A DNA stretch of 64,000 bases from Saccharomycopsis phalli (taxonomy: Eukaryota > Ascomycota > Saccharomycetes > Ascoideales > Saccharomycopsidaceae), in contig CP073212.1 in NCBI GenBank assembly GCA_020342235.1, forward strand, positions 1,612,001 through 1,676,000. The letters are read 5' to 3'. Each line of letters begins with the position of its first letter. Within the stretch, counting starts at the first letter, position 1. The notes beneath the pieces are model-generated. The model worked only from the letters and a program-made list of their open reading frames with translations, did not search any database and was not told where the DNA came from. This document shows positions 1 to 10,387 of this stretch, one piece after another. The translations under genes and the position numbers were made by a program.

Positions 1-183
1 TTTACTTCTATAGCTATACTAGGCTCCCCTGGAGGATGAGATTGATTTTTCAGCATCAAAAAAACTAAGGACGGCGCCGCTAATTTTGGAGTTGAGAGAA
101 AACCCTTTGAATGGGGATAAAAACTTTCGACTTGATCTTTAAGGAACTGTTGAAGAGAGATGACTCAAAAGAAGCTATGGACT
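1..183 (-). mobile_element. LINE-C 3' end fragment
   Basis: The sequence matches the 3' untranslated end of LINE-C copies at 29008-29140 and 42660-42860, with shared stretches around GGACGGCGCCGCTAA and CTGTTGAAGAGAGATGACTC. It is cut by the window edge on the left and stops where a LINE-A fragment of the opposite strand begins. No coding sequence is left. Confidence 0.7.
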
Positions 184-1304
184 TAGGATTCATTGATGTC
201 ATTACAATTGTCAAAACGGGAACCTGTTGATGAATACCATTTGAGGATAAGGTTTAACCAAACACTATTAGAGTTAACATTCCATAATAAGGTTCAACTG
301 ACAGTGAAGACAAGTATCCGGAATAGGAACAAACTGGTAAACAGAAGGAGGGCGGAAGGAGAAAACAAACGAGGTCAAGTTATTAGGCATTACCCTTGAT
401 TCAAGGCTCAGCTTCAGCAGCCATCTAAAACAAACATTGTCCAAGATGCGCGGTACTGCTGAACAAATAAGGTACTTAAGCCGAATGACAAGAGGAACCA
501 CGATAATATTGTTTAAAACGTGCGTAGTTCCAATTATATCGTATGGACTCGAGGTGTTCTATAACAGCATGACAAAAACTCAATGGGGTCAGGTCAGTGC
601 GATATTCAACTCAATCCTACGACTGGAGCTAGGTCTCCTAAGACCCACGTCCACCCCGATTAACTACATCGAAAGCGGTATTCCACCACCAACGATCCTA
701 CACAAGTCCTTGGTAATAATGAAATCCATGAGATGGATCATAAATACATCACGCCAAAACCCGGTCCACTCAAGTTTGTTCCAAACTACCACGATCAATG
801 GAAGCACGAGAATCACAATTCCCAAGCGCCCTCTTATCCAGGACATGTTACAGGCAACAGCCCCCACAATCCCGATATCAGAACGTTTGATGCAGTCGCC
901 TGATTACTTGAACAACGCGCTGATTATGCACTGAGGATCAGCGACTCGAAAACGACCCACCACCGATACAAGATCCAAGGCGGGCCCGCATCCAGTGGCT
1001 CAAGAAAATGGCCTCAGACGCGGCCACCAAAGAGCGACAGGAAATGGTAACCTCAATCAGTGACTCACTTCCAAACCACTATAGGAACGCACGTAAAATT
1101 AGCACCAGACCGATCAAAGTGCACCGAGACAGATCCAAGCTCCTCCTCACGGAAGCGCTCGCAGGCCCCACGGAAATCCTCAGTTTGGCATTACAACTAC
1201 TCAGTGGAAAGAGCCTCACAGACGGATCGTTGCTCAAACTATTTGAGCAACGATGACCCAACGTGCAAAAGATGCGGGATTCACTCCCCCTCCATCGTAC
1301 ATGA
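184..1304 (+). mobile_element. LINE-A fragment, ORF2 C-terminal half
   Basis: Translations in shifting frames match the LINE-A ORF2 protein from just before the reverse transcriptase FIDD box (here FIDV) to the terminal CxxC finger. The longest open piece, 437-934, matches the segment from the TAEQIRYLSR region to the IPKRPLIQDM region. Several frameshifts and a segment replaced by a 79-bp repeat (225-303) make it dead. It lies on the strand opposite to the full-length LINE-A at 1875-6990. Confidence 0.85.
225..303. repeat. 79-bp TG...CA repeat, copy 1
   Basis: A block beginning TGTTGATGAATACCATTTG and ending CAACTGACA replaces about 40 codons of the surrounding LINE-A fragment. A nearly identical block is at 12200-12278. 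Both begin with TG and end with CA but have no clear target duplication. The class is unknown; it is too short for a normal LTR. Confidence 0.5.
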
Positions 1305-1323
1305 AGTACTTGACGTACATTAG

Positions 1324-1456
1324 TGACGTACATTGGTGAAATGTACTTATCCTATCAGAGTTCTTGGTCTCGTAACCATGATTGATAATGTGGTTGCAAC
1401 CGGATGAAGCAGTATTACCCTACCTATAATGCCTTATAAGAGGGATTTACTGCGCC
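1324..1456 (+). mobile_element. LTR family W, truncated
   Basis: Starts TGACGTACATTGGTGAAATG and matches, in reverse, the two W copies at 38733-38969 and 40027-40265. Only about half of the LTR is present before the LINE-B tail begins. Confidence 0.55.
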
Positions 1457-1874
1457 AAAGTTATAATAATAATAATATTTATTTAAGGCTATAGCTATAC
1501 TAGGCTCCCAGGGGAGATTTATACTTCGTCGTCTATGACTAAGGACGGTGCTGCTATATAGTCGTCGAAAGAAAACTCTGCAACAGAGATAAAAAACTTT
1601 CGACCAGAGCTTGTAAATATGTAAGGTAATGAGCATTGGAGGGGCAATGAGTTTTTCGCCTAGATCTTTGGAGGTAACTTTAGCCACCCCCTCCCCAAGG
1701 TACTAATTCGGTAGCCCTCCTAACGTGCTGTAACAAAAAGAGAAAGCTACCGGTCCAGCACCGACGAGTAGAATTCTATAAGATTTTTAAGCTTCGCCTT
1801 ATCTGAGAAGAGGATGCGAGCTTGAGTAGCGTTGGTAATTCCTTCAGGAATCTGTGCTTGGGCACGAGAGTCCA
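1457..1874 (-). mobile_element. LINE-B 5'-truncated 3' fragment
   Basis: Nearly identical to the 3' end of the full LINE-B (13990-14400): trinucleotide tail at its low-coordinate end, about 275 bp of 3' UTR, then the last codons of ORF2. It breaks off exactly where the trinucleotide tail of LINE-A starts, so LINE-A appears to have inserted into it. Confidence 0.85.
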
Positions 1875-2132
1875 ATAATAATAATAATAATATTTATTTT
1901 TGTATTTAGCTATATATTGTCTCCGGCAATACGGTGATTCGACAGATATATTTTCACTCAGGAACATCCTGAGGCAGCATTGCTGTTGAAGAAAACCCTT
2001 TGTCAACCCTCATTTGGTTGCTTGGGATTAAAAACTTCAGTGGGGGCAGTTATATTGTTGGTGCTTGGTGCTTGTATGGATTGTGTAAGAAGCCTGGTCA
2101 CTCTTGTTGTCGAATGTGACCGCTGAATCTCA

Positions 2133-5100
2133 TCATGTGTTGGAGGAATCATATTCCAACACGTTCTGGTAGAACTCAAGGAGTTTGTGGACTGATTTTT
2201 GGTCGGCAAACACTTTTCCAAGCGTATTGCGTATGCCATGAGTGGAATCTAGTATGTCATCAATGCGCGATAGAATTCGAGCTTCTAGGAGCTCTGGGCA
2301 TCGTAGGTCATGTATGATGGAGGGGGAGTGAGTCCCACATCGTTTGCACTTTGGGTCATCATTGCCAAATAATTTGAGCAACGATCCGTCTGTGAGGCTC
2401 TTTCCGCTGAGTAGTTGTGATGCCAAACTGAGGATTGCCTTGGGGCCTGCAAGTGCTTCCGTGAGGAGGAGCTTGGTTTTGTCTCGGTGCACTTTGAAAG
2501 GAGTGGTGCTGATTTTGCGTGCGTTCCTATAGTGGTTTGGGAATGATTCGCTGGTTGAGGTGATCATTGCTTGCCACTCTTTGGTTGCTGCGTCTGAGGC
2601 TATTTTCTTGAGCATCTGGATGCGGGTCCGTCTTGGATCTTGCATCGGTGGCGGGTCGTCCTCGAGTCGTTGTTCCTCTAGTGCATAATCCGCGCGTTGT
2701 TCAAGTAATCGAGCGGCTGCGTCAAACGTTCTGATATCTGGATTGTGAGGGGCTGTTGCCTGTAACATGTCCTGGATAAGAGGGCGCTTTGGAATTATGA
2801 TTCTCGTGCTTCCATTGATCGTGGTAGTTTGGAACAAACTTGAGCGGACTGGGTTTTGGCGTGATGTATTCATGAACCATCTCATAGATTTCATTATTGC
2901 CAAGGACTTGAGTAGGATCGTTGGTGGTGGAATACCACTTTCGATATAGATGATCGGGGTGGACGTGGGTCTGAGGAGGCCTAGCGCCAGTCGTAGGATT
3001 GAGTTGAATATCACACTGACCTGACCCCATTGGGTTTTTGTCATGCTGTTATAGAACACCTCGAGTCCATACGATATGATGGGGACTGCGCACGTTTTGA
3101 ACAATATTATCGTGGTACGTCCCGTGGTTCCTCGTGTCATTCGGCTTAAGTACCTTATTTGTTCAGCAGTACGGCGCATCTTGGACAATGTTTGTTTTAG
3201 ATGGCTCCTGAAGCTGAGTCTTGAATCAAGGGTAATGCCTAATAACTTGACCTCGTTTGTTTCCTCCTTTCGTCCTCCGTTCGGAAGTTGGAGGCTAGAT
3301 TCACAGTTCGGTAACCGTCTTCGATTCGGGAAGAATCGTATGTATTGTAGTTTCGGGCCATAGTCAAAGCTTGTGAAATTCTCTTGACCCCATTGATGGC
3401 ATTCCTGTAAGCATCGTTGAAGTGTATGCTCAATGTCGCCTCGGGATCCCGTTTTGACAATTGTAATGTCATCAATGAATCCTAAAGCCACAGCCCCTTT
3501 CCGCTCAAGCCGGTTGTAGAGGTCGTGGGTGTAGATCATGAAGAGGATTGGAGAGATTGGAGAGCCTTGTGGGACACCGAACGTAACGGGGAGGTGCTGG
3601 TCTGATAACTGTCCATCAATTTTTAGCTGAGTGCTTCGGTTCTGGAGGAAGTTATTAGTCCAATTAATTATCTCGGGTGGAGCGCCGACGGCCTGCATCT
3701 TTTGTAGTAGGATCGGGTGGCTCATGTTGTTGAAGGCACCTTCAATGTCGACTAGGACTGCTCCGGAGTGGCTGGAGTTGTCTAGTGGCATTTTCTGGTT
3801 GTCCTTGAGGTGAGTCTGGGCGTGGACCTTGAGGTTATTTACTAAGGTTGTAACCGCATCCGTTGCGCAGTACCCTTTGCGCCCCCCAAATTGGTAAGAT
3901 GGAAGTTGGATTTTGGCAACCAATCTTTGGGTCATGATTGACTCGAAGATTTTCCCAAGTATATTGAGTAAGCTAATTGGTCGAAATGATTTTGGTGTCT
4001 CGTAATTGGCCTTTCCCGGTTTCGGGATTACTACCGTGATGCTGGTTTTCCACTGTTTGGGGAATGCTCCAAGTTTGAGGCACGCGTTGTAGATCAATTC
4101 CAACTGGTCAGGGAAGGTTTTCCCATGCCAAAGCTCCCTGATTTGACCAACGGTGAGCTGGTCAGGACCTGGAGCTTTTTTGAGCTTTAGGTATCTGATG
4201 GTGTTGAATATTTCCTCCTTCGTTATTGGTTCGATGTCGTCCCAATGAGTGTTGTGCGGTTGGAACGAAGCTGGCGTGAGGCTCTCACCTACAGTGATCT
4301 GTGGGTAAAAGGTTTTGCCAAAGGCTTCGTGTTGTTCCTCGTACAGTTTCATCATTCTATGGCGCTTTGCTGGGTTTGTGTATCTGTAAGCAGTCCAGAT
4401 GGTGGTGTGGTCCAACTTGAGTAAGAAATCATTCCAGCACTTGGATTTGGCTTTTTGAACAGTTTCCTGAAAGGCCTTCTGAGCATTGCTTCGTTCTGGA
4501 TTGTCCATTGCGAGGCTTGTGACAGTTCTATACGCGTCTTTGACTTCTTGAGTGAACCACCTTTTTGAGCGGCTATTTACTAGTTTCATCGGGGTGTTTC
4601 TGTCAATTAGTTGCCTTAGACTCTGGGTTAACTTGGCGGATGCCTTGTTTAGTTCATCCTCTGTGTGGATGGCGCTTGCGAACCGACGTTTATCTAGTGT
4701 TGCACGTACCTTTGACCAGTCCGTTTTAGAGTAGTTATGCACCGTTTTTGGCTTGATCTTGTTCGACATGTCGGGAGGGCGGAGTGATACGCGAAGACCG
4801 AAGTGGTCGGAGCCGAATTGCCGAAGCTTTGGCTGTGGTGTCACTTGCCCTTCCAACTTATCGCTGATTAGTATAACATCAAGAGTGTTACCGTCACGGT
4901 GTGTGGGCTGGTCGATGATGTTAAGGCATTGGAGTTTCCCCATTTCCATGATGTCATCGATCCTCAGTGTGGCCTTCCGTGCTTCCACCCCTGCTATGTT
5001 GCGAGAGGTAAAGGCTGGGTGGGCTGCATTGAGGTCGCCCATGATAATTCCATTGAAAATTCCTTGTTTGTCTATAATGTAGTTTCTTACTAGTTTTAGC

Positions 5101-5486
5101 GACCGGGACTTGAGGTGGGCCTTGGAATCGTGCGGCGCATTGTAGATGTTGATGATGTCTACAACTTGCTTTCGTGATTCTAAGGTGATTCCCACACAGT
5201 CTCTATCTTTTAATTCATTGATATACCTTGTGCGGTAGCCATATTGTTGATCTTTAATTTTCTTGTTAACATATGTCGTGGCCCTAGGTCGGGCTGACTG
5301 GTCGTTTACCTCAGGGAGGTAATCATATTTGTCATAGGCGGCGTGGTTGCAAGTCTCATCGGGGTTGCACTGACGTGCAGTCTCCTGGACTAATAGTATT
5401 ACTGCCGAATTCTTGTAATGGTCAAGGACCGCTTCTAGATGCGGCCTTCGTTTCTGGATGTTGATCGAGATGATTGTTATCTTCAT
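2133..5486 (-). CDS. LINE-A ORF2: endonuclease / reverse transcriptase
   Basis: The 1117-aa protein nicks the target and copies the element RNA from that nick. An apurinic-type endonuclease fills about residues 1-240: N9 in SINIQ, E35 in LLVQE, GDLN with D151 and N153, and SDH at 226-228. The reverse transcriptase spans about 430-700: FRPISLLN at 501, the catalytic aspartate D580 in VDIEGAFNN, GVPQGSPISPILF at 637, and FIDD with D672 and D673 in place of the usual YADD. A C-terminal C-x2-C-x8-H-x3-C finger (C1047, C1050, H1059, C1063) closes the protein. No RNase H domain is visible. The ATG overlaps the ORF1 stop as ATGA, which fits re-initiation after ORF1. Residue 833 is encoded by CTG. 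Confidence 0.92.
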   Translation of the reverse strand: MKITIISINIQKRRPHLEAVLDHYKNSAVILLVQETARQCNPDETCNHAAYDKYDYLPEVNDQSARPRATTYVNKKIKDQQYGYRTRYINELKDRDCVGITLESRKQVVDIINIYNAPHDSKAHLKSRSLKLVRNYIIDKQGIFNGIIMGDLNAAHPAFTSRNIAGVEARKATLRIDDIMEMGKLQCLNIIDQPTHRDGNTLDVILISDKLEGQVTPQPKLRQFGSDHFGLRVSLRPPDMSNKIKPKTVHNYSKTDWSKVRATLDKRRFASAIHTEDELNKASAKLTQSLRQLIDRNTPMKLVNSRSKRWFTQEVKDAYRTVTSLAMDNPERSNAQKAFQETVQKAKSKCWNDFLLKLDHTTIWTAYRYTNPAKRHRMMKLYEEQHEAFGKTFYPQITVGESLTPASFQPHNTHWDDIEPITKEEIFNTIRYLKLKKAPGPDQLTVGQIRELWHGKTFPDQLELIYNACLKLGAFPKQWKTSITVVIPKPGKANYETPKSFRPISLLNILGKIFESIMTQRLVAKIQLPSYQFGGRKGYCATDAVTTLVNNLKVHAQTHLKDNQKMPLDNSSHSGAVLVDIEGAFNNMSHPILLQKMQAVGAPPEIINWTNNFLQNRSTQLKIDGQLSDQHLPVTFGVPQGSPISPILFMIYTHDLYNRLERKGAVALGFIDDITIVKTGSRGDIEHTLQRCLQECHQWGQENFTSFDYGPKLQYIRFFPNRRRLPNCESSLQLPNGGRKEETNEVKLLGITLDSRLSFRSHLKQTLSKMRRTAEQIRYLSRMTRGTTGRTTIILFKTCAVPIISYGLEVFYNSMTKTQWGQVSVIFNSILRLALGLLRPTSTPIIYIESGIPPPTILLKSLAIMKSMRWFMNTSRQNPVRSSLFQTTTINGSTRIIIPKRPLIQDMLQATAPHNPDIRTFDAAARLLEQRADYALEEQRLEDDPPPMQDPRRTRIQMLKKIASDAATKEWQAMITSTSESFPNHYRNARKISTTPFKVHRDKTKLLLTEALAGPKAILSLASQLLSGKSLTDGSLLKLFGNDDPKCKRCGTHSPSIIHDLRCPELLEARILSRIDDILDSTHGIRNTLGKVFADQKSVHKLLEFYQNVLEYDSSNT

Positions 5487-6967
5487 TGTGATCCAACTTG
5501 GCTTGAGTCACTGTGGGAAACCATCTGAGTTCGACTTGACCGTAGATTATATCTTGATGTCGAGTTCTCATCAGGAGCTGGGTAAGTCTCCGTCGTATTG
5601 ATCACTAGATCTTTTGGGATCTTGGGTTGACTGGAGGGGTTACTCGTGGCGTTTGGGTTTCCCGGTGTGCCGCTTTGTGCGGTGGAAGCAGGAGGGATGG
5701 AAGATGGTTGGCTCGTTTTTGACTTGGAGCCGCGGCTTCGGCGTGGCCGTCGCGGTGACTCTTTGAGGAGGTCAAGGTGAGTCCGTTTCCGGATGTTGCG
5801 CTTTCCCTTGTACTCGGTTAGTCTGTGGATTTCTCCTTCGATGCAGTAGCGTTGTTCTGACGCGAATTGCGCTGTTGCCTCGTCCGGGAAGAATAACCGA
5901 GCTGAGTAGCGTTTTGTGCATTCGATAGGGATTGTGGACCAATCCGGCATGTTTTCTGGGCTAATGAGTGGTCTTGGTGCGGAACACAAGGCTTCTCCTT
6001 CCCACTGCGCATTTCTTAAGGTTCTCGAAATTTCGAGTGCGACGTTGTCGGGGGAGAAGGTTGCTGGGACGTTTTGGATTACCCGTGAGACCCATGGTTT
6101 TGTGTTGAGTGGTCCTGGTGATCCGAGCGCAGATTGGAGTGTCAACTTGTTTTCGTCGGTGAAGGGTTCGTTTAGGTGGACCCGGAAGTGGTGCGCCGCG
6201 GTGAGGCTGATCATGCTGATCTTGCATGCCGACTGGTCAATGATGGCTTTGGACTCAACTTCGAATTGGATGCGTTTTGCAGCACTCCATGTTCGACTTT
6301 GAGGATTAACGTAATACGCTAATCTGCCAGCTGTTTCAAGGTCTTTGCCAGTTGGTCTTTGCTCCCGGGTTTTGGTTCTGGTTGCAGTGTGGCCACGTTT
6401 TGATGAGGTGGCCGGGGGTGCGAGGAATGCATGTTGGGTTTGTAGAAATTGAATGGCTTCCTCCTGTCCAGCTTGGCGGAGGAAGGTGGTTGAATCAAGT
6501 TTGTAAAACCGGGCGGCCCCAGAGATTGCGTTAGTGAGTACTCCGTAGGCCTGTATAGCGTCACGAGCCCTGTCCTCAAATGTGTAATTTGAGTTCCCGC
6601 TTTGGGAGGGGTGGTCAGTTTCATAAGGTTGGATAAGCTTTTCTTCGACGTTTTGTCGGTTCCAAGTTTGTGGGGGTGGCGAGATGGCACCCGGTGGGGT
6701 GTTGTATCCGCTTGTTTCGTGTTCTGAGGGGTCGGTTTCGTCCTCCTCGGTGAGGCCATAGGATTTTTTAATTTGGCCGTTGGTGTGTGTTGCTGGTGCC
6801 CTGGCGGCACTTGGGTCAATTTGAAGTTGGTTAATAGATTCGCCGTGGGAATCCATGCGGTTTGCTGTTGTTTGGGGCCCTAATGGGTCGCCCGGGGGTT
6901 CAAACTCATTTTGTGTTTCACCAATTTGGGAAGAACTCATTTTAGGTCTTGTTATGCATATCTGCAT
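5483..6967 (-). CDS. LINE-A ORF1 (RNA-binding gag-like protein)
   Basis: A 494-aa protein directly upstream of ORF2, homologous to LINE-B ORF1. The N-terminal third is polar and proline-rich. Residues about 250-410 are conserved between A and B (for example xPWxxRVxxNxP and the FFPDEATAQF / FFPNEDTATF block) and probably bind RNA. The tail is basic (PRRPRRSRGSKSK) and serine-rich. No CCHC knuckle is present, unlike many ORF1 proteins. A second in-frame ATG at 6940 (MSSSQ) could be the real start. The stop codon overlaps the ORF2 start by ATGA. Confidence 0.8.
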   Translation of the reverse strand: MQICITRPKMSSSQIGETQNEFEPPGDPLGPQTTANRMDSHGESINQLQIDPSAARAPATHTNGQIKKSYGLTEEDETDPSEHETSGYNTPPGAISPPPQTWNRQNVEEKLIQPYETDHPSQSGNSNYTFEDRARDAIQAYGVLTNAISGAARFYKLDSTTFLRQAGQEEAIQFLQTQHAFLAPPATSSKRGHTATRTKTREQRPTGKDLETAGRLAYYVNPQSRTWSAAKRIQFEVESKAIIDQSACKISMISLTAAHHFRVHLNEPFTDENKLTLQSALGSPGPLNTKPWVSRVIQNVPATFSPDNVALEISRTLRNAQWEGEALCSAPRPLISPENMPDWSTIPIECTKRYSARLFFPDEATAQFASEQRYCIEGEIHRLTEYKGKRNIRKRTHLDLLKESPRRPRRSRGSKSKTSQPSSIPPASTAQSGTPGNPNATSNPSSQPKIPKDLVINTTETYPAPDENSTSRYNLRSSRTQMVSHSDSSQVGSQ

Positions 6968-7072
6968 CTAGTCTCTTCCTTCAGACTCCACCATATTCCT
7001 CGTGTTTATTTCATATCCAAATTCACCAGAGAAGTGTTTAGTCATTCTTTACTTCAGAAGTTTCCCAGTGCT

Positions 7073-7163
7073 ATTGGAAGCTCGAATTCTAGCACGCATT
7101 TACGAAATACTAGATTCCACTCATGGAATACGAAACACACTTGAAAAAGTGTTTGCCAACCAA
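7073..7163 (+). mobile_element. LINE-A short fragment
   Basis: About 90 bp matching the ORF2 segment LLEARILSRIDDILDSTHG, on the strand opposite to the neighbouring full element. It lies about 100 bp upstream of LINE-A ORF1. Confidence 0.7.
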
Positions 7164-7636
7164 CCTTACAAACCCGATACAAGTACTATGTATCAACAAT
7201 ACAACCGCTCATGCTGAAGTATTTTGTTATGGTTAACAAACCACTGCAGATCAGTTCACTAATACAATATCGGTGTCGGTTAAAATATCTACAACAGTAA
7301 GATATGGAAGCCATTGAGAGAAACGCCAGATTAAGACATTAATAATTAGACTATTCAAAGAATAGTCTAGCAAATATTTTTTAGCTATTTCGCCGACTCC
7401 TCTCTTAGCTACTATACTACACAAAATATGTAATAAATGCTATATGGCATATAAATTGGTAACAGTTGTCGCTAAATTCTTGTTGTTCATGTCATCACTG
7501 TCGAAATTCTAAATATGAATTTAGGTTGATGCAAAGCAATCATATGCCACATGTATCAAGAATCTCCAAATATGTGGTTTGACAGACGCAGTATAATGCA
7601 GACGCTATAATATAATAATAATTGTAATAGAGTAAC
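7164..7636. repeat. LTR debris upstream of family P LTR
   Basis: About 7235-7290 resembles the start of family P and 7291-7345 resembles the end of family Q, including the gag start ATGGAAGCCATTGAG. From 7350 to 7440 a stretch around GAATAGTCTAGCAAATATTTT recurs at 33890-33965 and, reversed, at 7985-8030, so it is a further unclassified repeat. No gene is visible. Confidence 0.45.
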
Positions 7637-7980
7637 TGTCGTAGTTAATATTTCCGTATGACTCAGACATAGTATTATAATGAACTATAAACTATATAAC
7701 AATTTGTTGTGTTCCTTTAGGATTTGGATAACCGGATTGGGCTCTGCTACATATAATGTCTAGCTGAATTGTTCAGGAAAGTTGTGATTTCACTATAAAG
7801 TGGTAAACCTCCTTATATAGACGTTCGATTCTCTTCTAAGACCCCTATCCTCCAATAATATTGTCTCCAATACTATTGGATGAATTCCTTAGTTTAATCA
7901 AGGCTGGAGGCCAGTGATGTTTTTACCGACGCCGATCTTGCATATGCGCACTATTCTGCAGTGGTTAGTTAACCACGACA
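7637..7980 (-). mobile_element. Solo LTR, family P
   Basis: 344 bp with ends TGTCGTAGTTAA and TTAACCACGACA. It is flanked by GTAAC and GTGAC, an almost perfect 5-bp target duplication. Homologous copies are at 8294, 19662, 26770 and 46673. Confidence 0.8.
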
Positions 7981-8154
7981 GTGACTAAAATACGAGTTGG
8001 TAAAATAGCTAAAATATATTAGCTTGAATACTATATTGTTGATGTCTAAATCAACTTCTGGAGAGTGTGACATCGTTACAATCTTATACTCAAATATTTA
8101 GTAAATTATAGATGAGTTTTGTGTCGTAATCTGGCGTTTCTCTCAATGGCTTTG

Positions 8155-8832
8155 TGTTGAGGTTGAGAACCACAAGTAAGACACTTATAACGGAGAAACA
8201 ATTCTACGTTGGAATGTACTCACTGAACAAGACAACAGCATAACCGCTTAGTTGTCTTGCTCAGTGAAACTCATAACAATAGGATCTTATAAGTGTCGTG
8301 GTTAACAACCACTGCAGAACAATTTCACCTGTGCGACGTCGGCGTCGGTAAGAACATTACTGACTCCCGGTGTTGATAAGACTGAATACTCCAATTCCAG
8401 TTATATTGGAATTGATATTATTGGAAGATAATATTCTGATAAGAGATGGAGAAAGTCTATATAAGGAGGGGTTCCCTTCTTATAGAACACACAATTCAAC
8501 TGAACAGTTCAGCTAGACATTATATCTAGCAAAGTCCAATCCGGTTATCCAAATCCTAAAGGAACAAAACAAATAATTAAGTAGTTTATAGTTCACATAA
8601 TACTATTTCTAATTCAGATGATACTATTAACTACGACAATAAGGGAATATTATCTCATATAAAGAGAGGATATTTCCGTAGTTCAAAAAAGAACAAATAA
8701 ATCAATCCAATCATCACTACCGTTCCGATTATTCAATTATAAAGGAACAAAACTCATCTATAATTAACTAAATATCTTAGTATAAGTTTGTAACGATGTC
8801 ACACTCAATGGACGAGGATATTGACATCGACA
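8155..8832 (+). mobile_element. Solo LTR, family R, split by a P LTR
   Basis: Starts TGTTGAGGTTGAGAACCAC and ends ACATCGACA, with a perfect 5-bp duplication CTTTG on both sides. Without the inserted P LTR and its duplication it is about 328 bp. Near its end an ATG starts MSHSMDEDIDIDT, so the element's gag frame begins inside the LTR, as in Ty1. Related copies: 23502-23837 and 28685-29007. Confidence 0.85.
8294..8638 (+). mobile_element. Solo LTR, family P, nested in family R
   Basis: 345 bp from TGTCGTGGTTAAC to AACTACGACA, bounded by perfect ATAAG duplications at 8289-8293 and 8639-8643. A TATA-like TCTATATAAGG lies mid-way. It is younger than the R LTR that it interrupts. Confidence 0.9.
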
Positions 8833-8837
8833 CTTTG

Positions 8838-8937
8838 TCGTAGTTAATAGTATCGTCTGAATTAGAAATAGTATTATGATGAACTATAAACTACTTAATT
8901 ATTTGTTTTGTTCCTTTAGGATTTGGATAATCGGATT
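8838..8937 (-). mobile_element. LTR family P fragment
   Basis: About 100 bp matching the terminal part of P in reverse orientation. It is cut off by the Q LTR that starts at 8938. Confidence 0.7.
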
Positions 8938-9523
8938 TGTCGTAATCTAGCACAGATCCTTATGGCATCCATATCTACTGTTATAGATAATTCATCTTCT
9001 TGTTACTATACTAGCTATTTCCTGTCCTATTTATATTCTTTCTGAGATGCCTTCAGTTATCTTTAGCTCATGAGTTCATTATCAGTATGACCTCATATTA
9101 CTCTTAGTTCACTATTAGTATGACCTGATAACACTATTAGATTACTATTAGTATGACCTCATACTACTATTATACCACTAAAAGTATGACCTCATGGTAC
9201 TAATAGATTACTATCTCTTAGTACAAACTTATTTATCATGCATGATGTATTTCAACATGCATTAGTTCCTTCAACACTTTCAACACTTAATCTCTAGGAT
9301 CTTCGCCATCTTCAACATTTAATCTCTCAGATCTTCGATATCTTCAATACCCTCTCTTAACTGAGAGCTTCTCATTCCACACAGAAATTAACTCATTGAA
9401 TTTACTATCTGCTAGAATCTTTGTGAACACATCTGCAATATTTCTTCAGCACCAAGTTCTTCTTCATCCTATGGTTCTAACCACCAAAGCATTTCTTTGA
9501 CCCTACCACCAATTATAGTTTCT

Positions 9524-9599
9524 TCAATTTCTTCGATCAATCGTTTCTGAAGCCTTCCGCTTCAATTTCTTCGACCAATCGTTTCTGAAGCCTTCCGCT
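9524..9599. repeat. Tandem duplication of a 38-bp unit
   Basis: The unit starting CTTCAATTTCTTCGA occurs twice head-to-tail inside the copia-like relic. The two copies differ at a single visible base, so the duplication is recent. Confidence 0.7.
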
Positions 9600-10387
9600 T
9601 CAATTTCCTGCGCCATAGACATAGCGGAATAATAGCAGCTACCTTCATCAAAAACTAAGCATGCGTCACCGTAGCAATAATTAGTTTCGTCGGATAAAAC
9701 AACCGACAATTCTCATAGTGCTTCATATTATATGTAGACTCTCATCATCAATGGAATTTCATCAAAACTTGATAACCCATCAGTCATAACTGTTTTTCCA
9801 TCAGCACTTCTCCGGTTCTTTATTCGCATTTATCATAACTCTTCACTTAACTGCCTTGATACATCCATTCCTTTACCCCATTTTGCTAAGAATATCAGGA
9901 AAATATCAACCCATGACGGGCTCCCATGAAACTGGTGAATAATTTTATTTCCAAATCTTCCACTTTAATCAGTTCTAACTATACCAGCTCAGTGCAGTGA
10001 TCCTTTACTCTGAAGTTGTCTCTTGCTGATAATAATAAGCTCAATCAACACTTCAATGCTTTCTAAAATACTTTCATTTCCTTTCATTGTATCGATAATT
10101 TCAATCGTGTCAGCTGCATAAATCATCACAGCTCCTTCACTAATCACAGCTCCTTCACTAATCACAGCTGTTTCAACAACATTAACTTCTTCAATACTGT
10201 CAGGTCCATTAGCACTATAATCTGTTTCAATAATGACAAGTTCCTAGGTACCATGTCCTTGTCTTTCATTGGCCCAACTTTGCTTCTTCGCCAATGAAAC
10301 TAGTTCTTCCTGAGCGTCATTACTATCCTGGTCAATCATATCTATTTGCCACTTGACATCCATGTCTGCTAATAAATCTCCCAACTA

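Larger units (their letters stand above)
1875..6990 (-). mobile_element. LINE-A, full-length Tad-like LINE
   Basis: A two-ORF non-LTR retrotransposon with endonuclease, reverse transcriptase, a 3' UTR of about 250 bp and a terminal run of ATT units (read on its own strand) instead of poly(A). Both ORFs are open, so it looks structurally whole; the exact 5' end is not defined because no full second copy is present. Truncated copies are at 184-1304, 7073-7163, 12905-13989 and 25479-26553, some very similar to this one, which suggests recent activity. The RT boxes (RPISLLN, GVPQGSPISPILF, FIDD) resemble the Tad group of fungal LINEs rather than the L1-type LINEs known from Candida and Yarrowia. 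Confidence 0.85.

Noticed and set aside
7637-8638. P LTRs in opposite orientation as one inverted-repeat element
   Set aside because: Each has its own target duplication, and the second lies inside an R LTR, so they are separate insertions.
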